Shown here: positions 43,172 through 52,606 of the stretch, in pieces
How the letters are laid out: each line of letters opens with the position of its first letter
Numbering within the stretch: the first letter of the stretch is position 1
Assembly: GCF_042655485.1 (NCBI RefSeq)
Contig: NZ_JBHSMC010000001.1
Coordinates: 62,001 to 126,000, forward strand
DNA from: Lederbergia graminis
GTDB lineage: Bacteria; Bacillota; Bacilli; Bacillales; Bacillaceae_C
DNA length: 64,000 nt
Direction: 5' to 3'
Program-made: the position numbers and the translations under genes
The notes under the pieces: model-generated
Databases searched by the model: none
The model's input: only the letters and a program-made list of their open reading frames with translations
What the model was told of the DNA's origin: nothing

Positions 43172-43705
43172 ATGGCCAACAAGAAAAAAAAGCGCCTTGT
43201 TATTAGAACCATCATATTATCAATTATGGCTATTGCGGTTGCCTATACATTATATGCGAGCTTTACGAAAGACAAGCATTCTAAAGTGACAGTAGGTGAT
43301 AAAGCGCCAAACTTTTCATTAGTGGATATGAACGGTGATCGGCATGAGCTGTCTGATTATAAAGGAAAAGGCATTTTCTTGAATTTTTGGGGCACTTATT
43401 GTGAGCCTTGTAAAGATGAAATGCCAGATATGGAAAACCAGTATAAAGTGTATAAAGATCAAGGAGTCGAAATTCTTGCTGTCAATGTAGGGGAACCTGA
43501 TTATTTCATAGAAAAATTTCTAGATAAATATCCTCTATCATTTCCAGTATTAAAAGATAAAAATCGTGATGTACGAGATGTTTATAATATATACAATTTA
43601 CCTGCTACTTTTTTAATTAACCCAGAGGGAGAAATAATTAAAATAGAGGAAGGTCGTCTCACGGAGGAGAAAATTGCAGCAATGATGGAAAGTATTAAGC
43701 CATAA
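43172..43705 (+). CDS. resA: Thiol-disulfide oxidoreductase ResA
   Basis: Membrane-anchored thioredoxin-fold protein that reduces apocytochrome c cysteines outside the membrane; 177 residues. One N-terminal helix (about residues 10-28) is followed by the TlpA-like domain with active-site GTYCEPCKDEMP, whose CEPC is typical of ResA. It leads the resABC cytochrome c biogenesis operon. Confidence 0.96.
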   Translation: MANKKKKRLVIRTIILSIMAIAVAYTLYASFTKDKHSKVTVGDKAPNFSLVDMNGDRHELSDYKGKGIFLNFWGTYCEPCKDEMPDMENQYKVYKDQGVEILAVNVGEPDYFIEKFLDKYPLSFPVLKDKNRDVRDVYNIYNLPATFLINPEGEIIKIEEGRLTEEKIAAMMESIKP

Positions 43706-43719
43706 GGGGAGACTAAGTT

Positions 43720-45384
43720 ATGAAAGAAATAAAATGTGAGTGTGGTCATGTCAACCCAATCGGTACTATTCTATGTGAATCCTGTGGAAGAGCGTTAACC
43801 GAAAAAGCGAAAAAAGAAAGCTTACATGATATGCGCTATGAAGGAAGTGCACGTAGGTCACAGACGTATAATAAAACGATAATAGATAAAATATGGAACT
43901 TTTTTTCATCTGTTAAAGTTGGTGTCTGGTTAATTATCATTACGTTAATTGCCTCTGCACTTGGAACAATCCTACCACAAATAATGTATATAACACCTAA
44001 TGTTGACCCACATACATATTATTCGGAACATTATGGTGTATTTGGCTCTATTTATTATTTACTAGGTTTTCATGATTTATATAAATCATGGTGGTATTTA
44101 TTATTAGTAGCTTCAATTGGAGTTTCACTTGTTATTTGTAGTTTGGACCGTTTTATTCCACTATACCGAGCATTAAAAAATCAGCGAGTAAGTCGCCATG
44201 AGGGCTTCCTGAAAAGACAAAGATTGTTTAATAGGGTAGCTGCAACAGAAAGTACGAAGGATGATTTTGCAACAATTAAACAACGCTTAAAAGAAAGTCG
44301 CTATAAAATTCGTGAAGAAGATGGCAATATTCTCGCCGAAAAGGGGCGCTTTTCTAGATGGGGTCCTTATGTTAATCATATCGGATTAATCATTTTTCTT
44401 ATTGGTGGTATGTTGAGATTTGTTCCAGGAATGTATATCGATGAAGAGTTATGGTTACGTGAAGGAGAAATCAAAACAATACCAGGTACAAATGATGAAT
44501 ATGCTCTCGAAAATAAAAAGTTCACAATGGATGTATATGATCCGGAAACAGATAGAGAAGTTTTTGGTGATGCGATAAATCGGGCTGGAGTAGTTGTGAA
44601 AAATTTTCAATCTGACGTTGTCCTGTATAAAAGAGATCCTGATATGATTCTTGGTGAAAGTGAAGGATTAGAAAAAATTGATGAATTTCAAATTCGGGTG
44701 AATGAACCATTAAAATTTGATAATTATGCCTTATATCAAATGAGTTATAAGATAAATGAATTTCATAAAATGACATTTAATTTTCTTGAAAAAGAATCCG
44801 AAAAAATAATTGGAGAAGTTACGATTGATTTATTCGATCCTCAGCACGAGTACGAAGTTAGCCCTGGTTATAAGCTAGAATTAATGGGTTATTATCCGGA
44901 TTTCTCAGGATTTGCTGAGAATGGCGAACCACAAACAAATTTAACAGTACCAAATAATCCTGCCTTTTTATTTAAAATGTTCTCACCAGAGCACCCAGAA
45001 GGGGAAGTTAGTTTTGCTGCAATACAGCAAACTGTTGAGCCTCTAGGAGAAACAGATTATAAAATGGCGTTTAAATCGATGTCTACTCGAAATGCAACGG
45101 TATTGACGGTTAGGAAAGATTTAACATTATGGATTCTTTCCCTTGGTGGTGCAATTTTTATGATTGGTGTTATTCAAGGTTCATATTGGAATCACCGAAG
45201 AATTTGGTTACAACAAGTGAACGGTGACGTATTGATTGCTGGCCATACGAATAAAAACTGGCATACATTAAAGCGTGAAATTAACAAGATAATTACAGAT
45301 ACAAGTATTCCAGAACCTATGGATCAGCAAGAAGAGAAAACAAATGGTAAAGAAAGTGGGAAGACAAATGACGACCTTGCTTAA
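43720..45384 (+). CDS. resB: Cytochrome c biogenesis protein ResB
   Basis: System II haem-handling membrane protein, 554 residues. A zinc-ribbon-like N-terminus (CECGHVNP, CESCGRAL) precedes several membrane helices and a large extracytoplasmic region, with a last helix near residue 475. ResB and ResC together export haem and ligate it to apocytochrome. It overlaps resC by 17 bases. Confidence 0.95.
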   Translation: MKEIKCECGHVNPIGTILCESCGRALTEKAKKESLHDMRYEGSARRSQTYNKTIIDKIWNFFSSVKVGVWLIIITLIASALGTILPQIMYITPNVDPHTYYSEHYGVFGSIYYLLGFHDLYKSWWYLLLVASIGVSLVICSLDRFIPLYRALKNQRVSRHEGFLKRQRLFNRVAATESTKDDFATIKQRLKESRYKIREEDGNILAEKGRFSRWGPYVNHIGLIIFLIGGMLRFVPGMYIDEELWLREGEIKTIPGTNDEYALENKKFTMDVYDPETDREVFGDAINRAGVVVKNFQSDVVLYKRDPDMILGESEGLEKIDEFQIRVNEPLKFDNYALYQMSYKINEFHKMTFNFLEKESEKIIGEVTIDLFDPQHEYEVSPGYKLELMGYYPDFSGFAENGEPQTNLTVPNNPAFLFKMFSPEHPEGEVSFAAIQQTVEPLGETDYKMAFKSMSTRNATVLTVRKDLTLWILSLGGAIFMIGVIQGSYWNHRRIWLQQVNGDVLIAGHTNKNWHTLKREINKIITDTSIPEPMDQQEEKTNGKESGKTNDDLA

Positions 45385-46561
45385 TACAAGCAGTAATCTT
45401 TTAGAAATTTCCTTTATTCTCTATTTAATCGCTACCTTGTTTTTCGGTGGTGGAATTCGTGATAAGAGAAATCGTGAGAAAAATGATAAGCCTAATACAT
45501 GGTCGAAAATTGGGATAATTATCACCATCATCGGCTTTGTTTCTCAGGTCGGTTACTTTATTTTACGCTGGATTGCAGCTGGACATGCACCAGTAAGTAA
45601 TATGTTTGAATTTACAACGTTCTTCGGAATGATGCTTGTTGGAGCTTTTATCATTATTTATTTTATTTACAAAGTAAATACTCTCGGATTATTTGCACTT
45701 GTTGTAGCGATGTTAATGATTGCATATGCAAGTATGTTCCCATCCGATGTTAGTCCATTAATTCCTTCATTACAAAGTCATTGGCTATATATCCATGTTA
45801 CAACCGCAGCAATGGGTCAAGCGATATTAGCAATTAGCTTTGTAGCTGGGATTATATATTTATTAAAAGCTGTAGATACAACACAAAAAGGTAAAAGAAC
45901 TTTTTGGCTAGAGGCTGTTATGTATACTCTCGTAGTCACAGTGGGATTCATCATTATTTCAACAGCATTTTCGTTCGCAAATTATCAAGCTGATTTTGAA
46001 TGGATTAACAAAGATGGAGAAAAAGTGGTTCAAAATTATAATTTACCTGCATTAATTGGACCTAATGAAGGTGTACTATTAACCGAAGATAGATTAGATC
46101 CTAGTATCCATATGCCGGCAATCATTGATGCTAAACGATTTAATACACTCCTTTGGTCTATTTTAACTGGTACAGCACTTTATTGGTTAGTAAGATTAAT
46201 AACTAGACGTAGAATTAGTACGTTATTAAAACCACTAGTCAAGAAGATAAACTTAGATTTATTTGATGAAGTAGGTTATCGTTCTGTACTAATTGGTTTT
46301 CCAATCTTCACACTAGGTGCTCTTGTATTTGCAATGATTTGGGCACAAGAGGCATGGAGTAGGTTCTGGGGTTGGGATCCAAAAGAGGTATGGGCTCTCA
46401 TCACATTCTTATTCTATGCGGCTTTCCTCCATTTAAGATTATCAAGAGGATGGCATGGCGAAAAATCTGCTTGGTTAGCTGTAATCGGATTTGGTATTAT
46501 GATGTTTAATTTAATCGCAGTCAATCTAATACTTGCCGGATTACATTCATATGCGGCATAA
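45368..46561 (+). CDS. resC: Cytochrome c biogenesis protein ResC
   Basis: CcsA-like haem lyase component, 397 residues, multi-spanning. The tryptophan-rich haem-binding motif RFWGWDPKEVWALITF and flanking histidines (HVTTAAMGQ, RGWHGEKS) are present. ATG 45368 is chosen over 45344, since GGGAAG precedes it and homologues are of this length. Confidence 0.95.
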   Translation: MTTLLNTSSNLLEISFILYLIATLFFGGGIRDKRNREKNDKPNTWSKIGIIITIIGFVSQVGYFILRWIAAGHAPVSNMFEFTTFFGMMLVGAFIIIYFIYKVNTLGLFALVVAMLMIAYASMFPSDVSPLIPSLQSHWLYIHVTTAAMGQAILAISFVAGIIYLLKAVDTTQKGKRTFWLEAVMYTLVVTVGFIIISTAFSFANYQADFEWINKDGEKVVQNYNLPALIGPNEGVLLTEDRLDPSIHMPAIIDAKRFNTLLWSILTGTALYWLVRLITRRRISTLLKPLVKKINLDLFDEVGYRSVLIGFPIFTLGALVFAMIWAQEAWSRFWGWDPKEVWALITFLFYAAFLHLRLSRGWHGEKSAWLAVIGFGIMMFNLIAVNLILAGLHSYAA

Positions 46562-46636
46562 GTAGAACCCCATAAAGTAAGAGCTTTTGTTAATATTGTA
46601 GTATAATAATAATAATAGTATGTCGGGGGGATAGTA

Positions 46637-47353
46637 ATGGATCAGCAAATTAAGATTTTAGTAGTAGATGATGAAGAACGTATCCGCAGATTATTGAAAA
46701 TGTATTTAGAACGTGAAAACTATGTCATTGACGAAGCAGATAATGGTGAAGATGCTCTACAATTAGCATTAAACAATGATTATCACTGTATTTTACTTGA
46801 CTTAATGATGCCAGGTAAAGATGGTATTGAGGTTTGTAACGAACTTAGAGAAGAGAAAACAACCCCTGTGATTATGTTAACTGCTAAGGGAGAAGAAACA
46901 AATAGAGTTCAAGGTTTTGAAGCTGGAACAGATGATTATATCGTAAAACCTTTTAGTCCTAGGGAAGTAGTACTAAGGGTTAAAGCATTATTAAGGCGAT
47001 CAGCTCAAACTGGTTTTATTGCAGCTAATGCATCTGCAAGGGATATTATTGTATACCCACATCTTTCCATCGATCATGACGCACATCGAGTCATGGCTGA
47101 TGGACAAGAAGTGAACTTAACACCAAAGGAATATGAATTACTACATTTCCTTGCGAAATCGCCAGATAAAGTATTTGATCGGGAACATTTATTAAAAGAA
47201 GTATGGCAGTATGAGTTTTTTGGTGATTTACGTACTGTTGATACCCATGTGAAAAGACTACGTGAAAAATTAAATCGAGTCTCAGAAAAGGCAGCAGGAA
47301 TGATTGTAACAGTATGGGGAGTAGGCTATAAGTTTGAGGCAGGTAATGAATGA
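46637..47353 (+). CDS. resD: Response regulator ResD
   Basis: OmpR-family transcription factor, 238 residues, controlling aerobic and anaerobic respiration genes. The receiver domain has VVDDEERIRR and the phospho-acceptor in CILLDLMMPGKDG; the C-terminal winged helix has LTPKEYELLHFLA and DTHVKRLREKL. GGGGGG precedes the ATG. It overlaps resE by four bases. Confidence 0.96.
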   Translation: MDQQIKILVVDDEERIRRLLKMYLERENYVIDEADNGEDALQLALNNDYHCILLDLMMPGKDGIEVCNELREEKTTPVIMLTAKGEETNRVQGFEAGTDDYIVKPFSPREVVLRVKALLRRSAQTGFIAANASARDIIVYPHLSIDHDAHRVMADGQEVNLTPKEYELLHFLAKSPDKVFDREHLLKEVWQYEFFGDLRTVDTHVKRLREKLNRVSEKAAGMIVTVWGVGYKFEAGNE

Positions 47354-49116
47354 GATTATGGCGTAGCGTTGTAGGTAAACTATGGCTTACTATTCTTGCT
47401 CTTGTTTCATTTGTTCTAATCATTCTAACGATTTTGTTATTAGAGTTTTTTGAGAAATACCATATTGATCAAATTGAGCAGGGGCTTGAAAAACAAGCTA
47501 GTAAGATATCAAGCATTATGGCATCACATGAGAATGATACTCAAGGTGAAAAGATCATATTTGAAATAGTAGAAGAACCTTTAGGAGTAATTATTGCGTA
47601 CAATAAAAATGATTACGTGTACTCACCATATACCTCAAATAATGAATTACCTTTTAATATCTTGATAGAGGACAATGACCTCTCAAAGGTGTTCTCACAA
47701 AAGGAACAAGTTATAAAGGAATTAGAAGTTTCAGCCGATGAAAAGATTACTAGGTATAACAACTTAGTAGTCGTTGGTGTTCCGCTCCATAATAGCTATG
47801 ATGAGAATGGAGCCATCTTTGTATATCAATCTTTGTCATCATTACAAAGCACAACCCAGCAAACAACAAAAATTATTCTTCTTGCAGCTGGAATTGCTAT
47901 TGTATTGACAACATTTTTCGCTTTTTTCTTATCAACACGAATTACGCTACCATTAAGAAAGATGAAAGAAGCGGCTTTTGAGGTTTCAAGAGGTAAGTTT
48001 GATACGAAAGTACCATTCTTAAGTCATGATGAAATCGGTGAATTGGCCATTGCCTTTAATCAAATGGGAAAACGTTTGAAAATTAATATGAACGTTTTAA
48101 GTCAAGAAAAAGAGCAATTGAAAAGTATCTTAAGTAGTATGGCGGATGGTGTGATGACCTTTAGTCAAAGCGGTGAAATATTAATTACTAATCCACCAGC
48201 AGATCGCTTTTTACAGCAATGGCATTATGAAAATGAAGAAGAAGGAAGCCCAATACCTTTCAAACTAGCAGAATTATTGCAGAAAGCGATAGAAACTGAA
48301 ACAGAACAAACAGGTGAACTAGAGCTGCAAGGAAGATATTATGTAATGATCATTAGCCCACTTTATACTCAAAATCAAGAGAGTGTACGTGGAGCTGTGA
48401 CCGTTATACGCGATATGACGGAAGAAAGAAGATTGGATAAATTACGGATTGACTTTGTATCGAATGTTTCACATGAGCTTAGGACGCCGATTTCAATGTT
48501 ACAAGGTTATAGTGAAGCTATCATAGATGATGTTGTCGAAACAGACGAAGAGAAAAAGGAATTAGCTCAAATTATTTACGATGAATCGCTTCGTATCGGA
48601 AGACTTGTAAATGAACTGCTTGACCTTGCGAGAATGGAAGCCGGACATTTAAGTTTGAATTATGAAGAAGTGAATATGGAACAATTTCTCCATCGAATCA
48701 TAAATAAATTTGGTGGAATTGCGAAAGAAAATGGTGTGGAACTGAAAGGAAACTTTGAAGTTCATGATATAGTAGTGAAGCTTGACCCTGATCGAATCGA
48801 GCAAGTACTAACGAACCTAATTGACAACGCAATTCGCTATACACCGGAAAATGGTCATGTAATTATTACACTTACTAAGACGGTGAATGGAGTTAATATT
48901 TCTGTACAGGATAATGGCGCTGGAATTCCAGCTGAAGACCTTCCGTTCGTTTTTGAACGCTTCTATAAAGCTGATAAAGCAAGAACAAGAGGTAGAGCAG
49001 GAACAGGTTTAGGACTAGCTATCGCCAAAAATATTATAGACGCACACAATGGGCAAATTTCAGTACAAAGTAAATTAGGGAATGGAACTACATTCTCCTT
49101 CAACCTACCTCAATAA
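47350..49116 (+). CDS. resE: Sensor histidine kinase ResE
   Basis: Membrane sensor kinase partnering ResD, 588 residues. Two membrane helices (about residues 10-32 and 175-198) bound an extracytoplasmic domain, followed by HAMP, PAS, the phospho-histidine in FVSNVSHELRTPISML, and an ATPase domain with NLIDNAIRYTP and GTGLGLAIAK. Likely substrate genes are respiration and haem genes. Confidence 0.96.
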   Translation: MRLWRSVVGKLWLTILALVSFVLIILTILLLEFFEKYHIDQIEQGLEKQASKISSIMASHENDTQGEKIIFEIVEEPLGVIIAYNKNDYVYSPYTSNNELPFNILIEDNDLSKVFSQKEQVIKELEVSADEKITRYNNLVVVGVPLHNSYDENGAIFVYQSLSSLQSTTQQTTKIILLAAGIAIVLTTFFAFFLSTRITLPLRKMKEAAFEVSRGKFDTKVPFLSHDEIGELAIAFNQMGKRLKINMNVLSQEKEQLKSILSSMADGVMTFSQSGEILITNPPADRFLQQWHYENEEEGSPIPFKLAELLQKAIETETEQTGELELQGRYYVMIISPLYTQNQESVRGAVTVIRDMTEERRLDKLRIDFVSNVSHELRTPISMLQGYSEAIIDDVVETDEEKKELAQIIYDESLRIGRLVNELLDLARMEAGHLSLNYEEVNMEQFLHRIINKFGGIAKENGVELKGNFEVHDIVVKLDPDRIEQVLTNLIDNAIRYTPENGHVIITLTKTVNGVNISVQDNGAGIPAEDLPFVFERFYKADKARTRGRAGTGLGLAIAKNIIDAHNGQISVQSKLGNGTTFSFNLPQ

Positions 49117-49203
49117 GAGAAAATGTAGAAATCTGTAAAGAAATCTTGTTCCATGAGTAACAAAACTATACGTAGTATCTGTAAATCGTTATATTTTTTC
49201 ATT

Positions 49204-49246
49204 AACGGATTGAATAATCTTGAAAAGGTTGTTCAATCCGTTTTAT
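49204..49246 (+). terminator. Terminator after resE
   Basis: AACGGATTGAA pairs with TTCAATCCGTT around an internal loop, then T-rich sequence. Confidence 0.8.
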
Positions 49247-49285
49247 TATGTCAAAATTAATAACTACATACATTTTTAACTTTTT

Positions 49286-49311
49286 TGTAACTTTTTTGAT
49301 TCTAATACGAC
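49286..49311 (+). promoter_or_regulatory. Autoregulatory sigma-X type promoter
   Basis: TGTAAC (49286-49291) and CGAC (49308-49311) with 16 bases between match the ECF sigma-X consensus, 26 bases before sigX. Confidence 0.75.
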
Positions 49312-49337
49312 TAATTAATAACGGGGGAGGTTAATAA

Positions 49338-49871
49338 ATGAACTCCGTGTTTCAAGACATATATAGCAAGTATCATCAAGATTTATTTCAGTTCTTATTC
49401 TATATGGTGAAAAACCGTGAGGAGGCTGAAGACTTAGTACAAGAAGTATATATAAGAGTGATGAATTCTTATGATAAATTTGAAGGTAAAAGTTCTGAAA
49501 AAACATGGTTATTTTCCATTGCTAAAAATGTAGCAATTGATCATTTCCGTAAACAGAAAAGTTGGCGTGATCGCTTGTATGATAAATTTGATTGGGATCG
49601 CCAATCAATAAAAGATACATCCCCGTTGCCTGAGGATAGTACAATATTAAATGAAGAAGTAAAAATGTTGTATAAATGTTTGGATTCTTGTTCGACGAAT
49701 CATCGCTTAGTATTAATTATGCGATTTATTAATGATTTTTCTATTTCCGAAACCGCTGAAGCTCTTAATTGGACAGAAAGTAAAGTGAAAACGACACAAC
49801 ATCGAGCTATGAAAGCACTTAGAGCCAAGATGGAGCTAGTCCAAGGAAAGGAGGAGAGTGTTTATGAGTAA
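49338..49871 (+). CDS. sigX: ECF sigma factor SigX
   Basis: Extracytoplasmic-function sigma factor, 177 residues. Region 2 contains NREEAEDLVQEVYIRVM and TWLFSIAKNVAIDHFRK; region 4 contains SISETAEALNWTESKVKTTQHRA. In B. subtilis SigX modifies cell-surface charge and resistance to cationic peptides. The neighbour rsiX overlaps its end and resE lies upstream, the B. subtilis arrangement. Confidence 0.93.
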   Translation: MNSVFQDIYSKYHQDLFQFLFYMVKNREEAEDLVQEVYIRVMNSYDKFEGKSSEKTWLFSIAKNVAIDHFRKQKSWRDRLYDKFDWDRQSIKDTSPLPEDSTILNEEVKMLYKCLDSCSTNHRLVLIMRFINDFSISETAEALNWTESKVKTTQHRAMKALRAKMELVQGKEESVYE

Positions 49872-51027
49872 TAAGAAAGATGAAGAGTTAATTAAACTCT
49901 TTAAGAAACTACCAAGTATTACAGATGAACGCCCCGAACATGTGATATTGCGTGATATAAATAGGCGACAAGTCCGAAAACGGAGAAAATCGATAGTAAT
50001 TCCTGCACTTTCAAGTGTAGCTGGTATTTTACTATTTTTATTATTAATACCAACACTATTGCAACAGGATTTACTTTCATCAAATAATAGTTCAAATGAT
50101 TCTGTGCAGTTAGAAAAATATGAAGGTAAATCGATAGCACTTGATAATGAAAATGCAGTACAAAAAGAAAGTGTACAACATTTCGATACTTCAGATCAGC
50201 AACAGTCGATTATGACATCTAGTTTAAAAACCGCTGTATATGAAGAAGATATGACAAATAATGAAGTAAATCTATCTACAATTTTAACAAATGACGCAAT
50301 CGTTGTTCCAATAAGTGTAGTAGTGCCAAAAGGGGAAAATTCATCTACGCTACAAGCTGATATTTCTAGAGAACTTAAAGAAGCTAATCCTAATTTCTAT
50401 AAGCTAAATGAAATGATAAAACAAGCGAAATATGAAGGGAATTCTAAAGAGGTCATCATATCAATTGATGATAGTAACAGAGAGATTTTTGAGCAATTTG
50501 AGAATCATATTATGACAATGCTTCAATACAATTTAAGGTTCGATGATGTAGAAGTGGTGAAATTTACTGATGGACATGGAAATCCAGTAGAATTAGGGAA
50601 ATATGGAGAAGTGCCAGAATTACAAATAAATGACATATTAAAAAGACCTTATTATGTATACCCAATAGAAAATGGGAATAAATATATAGTTCCTGCTGAT
50701 TTAGAGTCAGATAATGTTCTAGATGCAATTGCAGATATGAAAGTTTCTCCAAGCGATTTTTATTTCTCACTTATTCCAGAAAATGTTGAATTGGAAGTTG
50801 CAATTGAAAATAGTCAATTAAGCATCCGTTTCAAAGAAGTTTTTAATTTAACAGAAGGAAATCAAGAGGATAATATGAGAATGCTGGAAGGGATTTTATT
50901 AACTAGTATGGAATTTGGTTATGACACTGTTCAATTTGAAAATCTCACACCAAAAATGTGGGAAGGAATCAATTTAGAAGAACCTGTGAGAGTACCACTG
51001 GCATCAAATAAGTATGTTTCACAATAA
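49864..51027 (+). CDS. rsiX: Anti-sigma-X factor RsiX
   Basis: Membrane anti-sigma factor, 387 residues. A short cytosolic N-terminus (about 45 residues) binds SigX, a single helix around residues 47-66 crosses the membrane, and the rest is extracytoplasmic and poorly conserved. GGAGGA lies before ATG 49864, which overlaps sigX. Assignment relies as much on context as on sequence. Confidence 0.88.
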   Translation: MSNKKDEELIKLFKKLPSITDERPEHVILRDINRRQVRKRRKSIVIPALSSVAGILLFLLLIPTLLQQDLLSSNNSSNDSVQLEKYEGKSIALDNENAVQKESVQHFDTSDQQQSIMTSSLKTAVYEEDMTNNEVNLSTILTNDAIVVPISVVVPKGENSSTLQADISRELKEANPNFYKLNEMIKQAKYEGNSKEVIISIDDSNREIFEQFENHIMTMLQYNLRFDDVEVVKFTDGHGNPVELGKYGEVPELQINDILKRPYYVYPIENGNKYIVPADLESDNVLDAIADMKVSPSDFYFSLIPENVELEVAIENSQLSIRFKEVFNLTEGNQEDNMRMLEGILLTSMEFGYDTVQFENLTPKMWEGINLEEPVRVPLASNKYVSQ

Positions 51028-51129
51028 AAAAGCTACTTTTAATTAGGAAGTACATTATTTTTTCATATTAACACTTCACAAATATAAATTAGTCATGTAT
51101 AATACTATTGTACAATAAAAAAATATGAT

Positions 51130-51260
51130 TCGTCTTCGGGGCGGGGTGCAATTCCCCACCGGCGGTGATGAAGCAATAGCTTCTAAGCCCGCGAGCTTCT
51201 GATGAAGCAGGATTTGGTGCGATTCCAAAGCCGACAGTATAGTCTGGATGGGAGAAGATG
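51130..51260 (+). ncRNA. FMN riboswitch (RFN element)
   Basis: Nearly all conserved RFN blocks are visible: CTTCGGGGCGGGGTGCAATT, CCCACCGGCGGTGATG, AGCCCGCGAGC, GGTGCGATTCC, AGCCGACAGTATAGTC and GGATGGGAGAAGATG. It lies in the ribU leader and is followed by a terminator, indicating control by transcription attenuation. Confidence 0.98.
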
Positions 51261-51322
51261 GAGGTTGTCTTGTGTTCAAATTGCAGGTTTTGAACGCTTA
51301 TTAATGTATGCCTTATTATTCT

Positions 51323-51353
51323 CCCTCAAAAGATTATTCTTTTGGGGGTTTTT
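51323..51353 (+). terminator. Riboswitch-controlled terminator in ribU leader
   Basis: CCCTCAAAAGA pairs with TCTTTTGGGGG, then T5, between the FMN aptamer and ribU. FMN binding should favour it. Confidence 0.88.
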
Positions 51354-51425
51354 ATTTGGCTGCTAATAAGTAGTAAGTCAACCTTTCTTCTACAATAGAG
51401 ATGAATCTCTAAGGAGAGAGGAAAC

Positions 51426-52013
51426 ATGAAGAAGTTTAATGTCAAAACACTAGTTATGATTGGAATGCTTAGCAGTTTATCCTTTGTATTAATGCTAATT
51501 AAATTTCCAATCCCACCATTTCCACCGTTTTTAACAGTTGATTTTAGCGATATTCCTGCACTAATCGCTGCAATACTTTTTGGTCCACTAGCTGGAGTAC
51601 TTGTAGAGTTATTCAAAAATATTATTGATTATGCCGTTTCAAGTAGTGCTACAGGAATTCCAATTGGACATATAGCCAATTTCTTAGCAGGTGTATTATT
51701 TGTATTACCAACGTATTACGTATATAAATATTTGAAAATGAAAAAAGGATTACTTATTTCATTAATTGTTGGTACGATTTTCATGGCTGTATTTATGAGT
51801 GTATTTAACTATTTTGTACTTTTACCAGCATATATTGGATTATTAGGTTGGGATCCAATGACAAATGCACAGTTACGCAGCTATGTTGTAGCATCAATTC
51901 TTCCATTTAATGTTATTAAGGGATTGATTGTTACCGTCCTTTTCTTACTATTATATAGTCGTTTAAGTAGTAGATTAATGAAGAATTTTAATATAAAAAA
52001 TAATACGATATAA
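51426..52013 (+). CDS. ribU: Riboflavin ECF transporter S component RibU
   Basis: Substrate-binding membrane subunit of the riboflavin uptake system, 195 residues with about six helices. Family landmarks are FPIPPFPPFLTVDFSDIPAL (riboflavin site) and FGPLAGVLVELFKN. It works with the shared EcfAA'T module encoded elsewhere. The FMN riboswitch upstream supports the substrate assignment. Confidence 0.97.
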   Translation: MKKFNVKTLVMIGMLSSLSFVLMLIKFPIPPFPPFLTVDFSDIPALIAAILFGPLAGVLVELFKNIIDYAVSSSATGIPIGHIANFLAGVLFVLPTYYVYKYLKMKKGLLISLIVGTIFMAVFMSVFNYFVLLPAYIGLLGWDPMTNAQLRSYVVASILPFNVIKGLIVTVLFLLLYSRLSSRLMKNFNIKNNTI

Positions 52014-52014
52014 A

Positions 52015-52069
52015 AAAGAGGCTCCCAATAAGTCACCAAAATTTGACTTGTTGGAAGCCTCTTATTTCA
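52015..52069. terminator. Terminator between ribU and fer
   Basis: AAGAGGCTCCCAATAAGTCA pairs with TGACTTGTTGGAAGCCTCTT with few mismatches. It can serve both convergent genes. Confidence 0.75.
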
Positions 52070-52118
52070 TATTTAAGTTTGACTGTTAATTTCCGCTATA
52101 GATGCTCGCTTTGTTCTG

Positions 52119-52367
52119 TTATTCATATTTTAACGGATCGCCATCAAATGGTTCATCAGATACTTTAATCGAATCTGTAGGACAGCCTTCAAAAGCATCA
52201 ATTAAATCATCTTCTAATATATCTGGTACTTCTTCTGTACCGGTATTATCATCTAAAATTACATAGGCAAGGCCTTCATCATCGTAATCATATATATCAG
52301 GTGCTGCAGCGCCACATGCTCCACAAGCAATACATGTATCTTTATCAACTATCGTAAACTTTGGCAT
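52119..52367 (-). CDS. fer: 4Fe-4S ferredoxin
   Basis: Small acidic electron carrier, 82 residues. Three cluster cysteines are in CIACGACGAAAP and the fourth in FEGCPTDSI, so one 4Fe-4S cluster. In B. subtilis fer is divergent from the ypbB-recS genes and feeds electrons to cytochromes P450 and desaturase; the arrangement is the same here. GAGGATGG precedes the ATG. Confidence 0.96.
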   Translation of the reverse strand: MPKFTIVDKDTCIACGACGAAAPDIYDYDDEGLAYVILDDNTGTEEVPDILEDDLIDAFEGCPTDSIKVSDEPFDGDPLKYE

Positions 52368-52606
52368 AAGCCATCCTCCTCAGTGAACCTCTATATTTAA
52401 CCATGTAATCGGATAATTATTGAAAAAACTACTCCTTCATTTTAAGACTCTTTCGTGAATATTTCAACAAAATTACATTTTAATAGAAAGATTGACAAGA
52501 AAACCGAATATGATTTGTCGAAAACGTCCAACTGTAGGAATACATAGTCGAAAATTGTTTTCCATGTTAATATGATATTAACGATTGACCAAGGAGATTG
52601 GAACAT

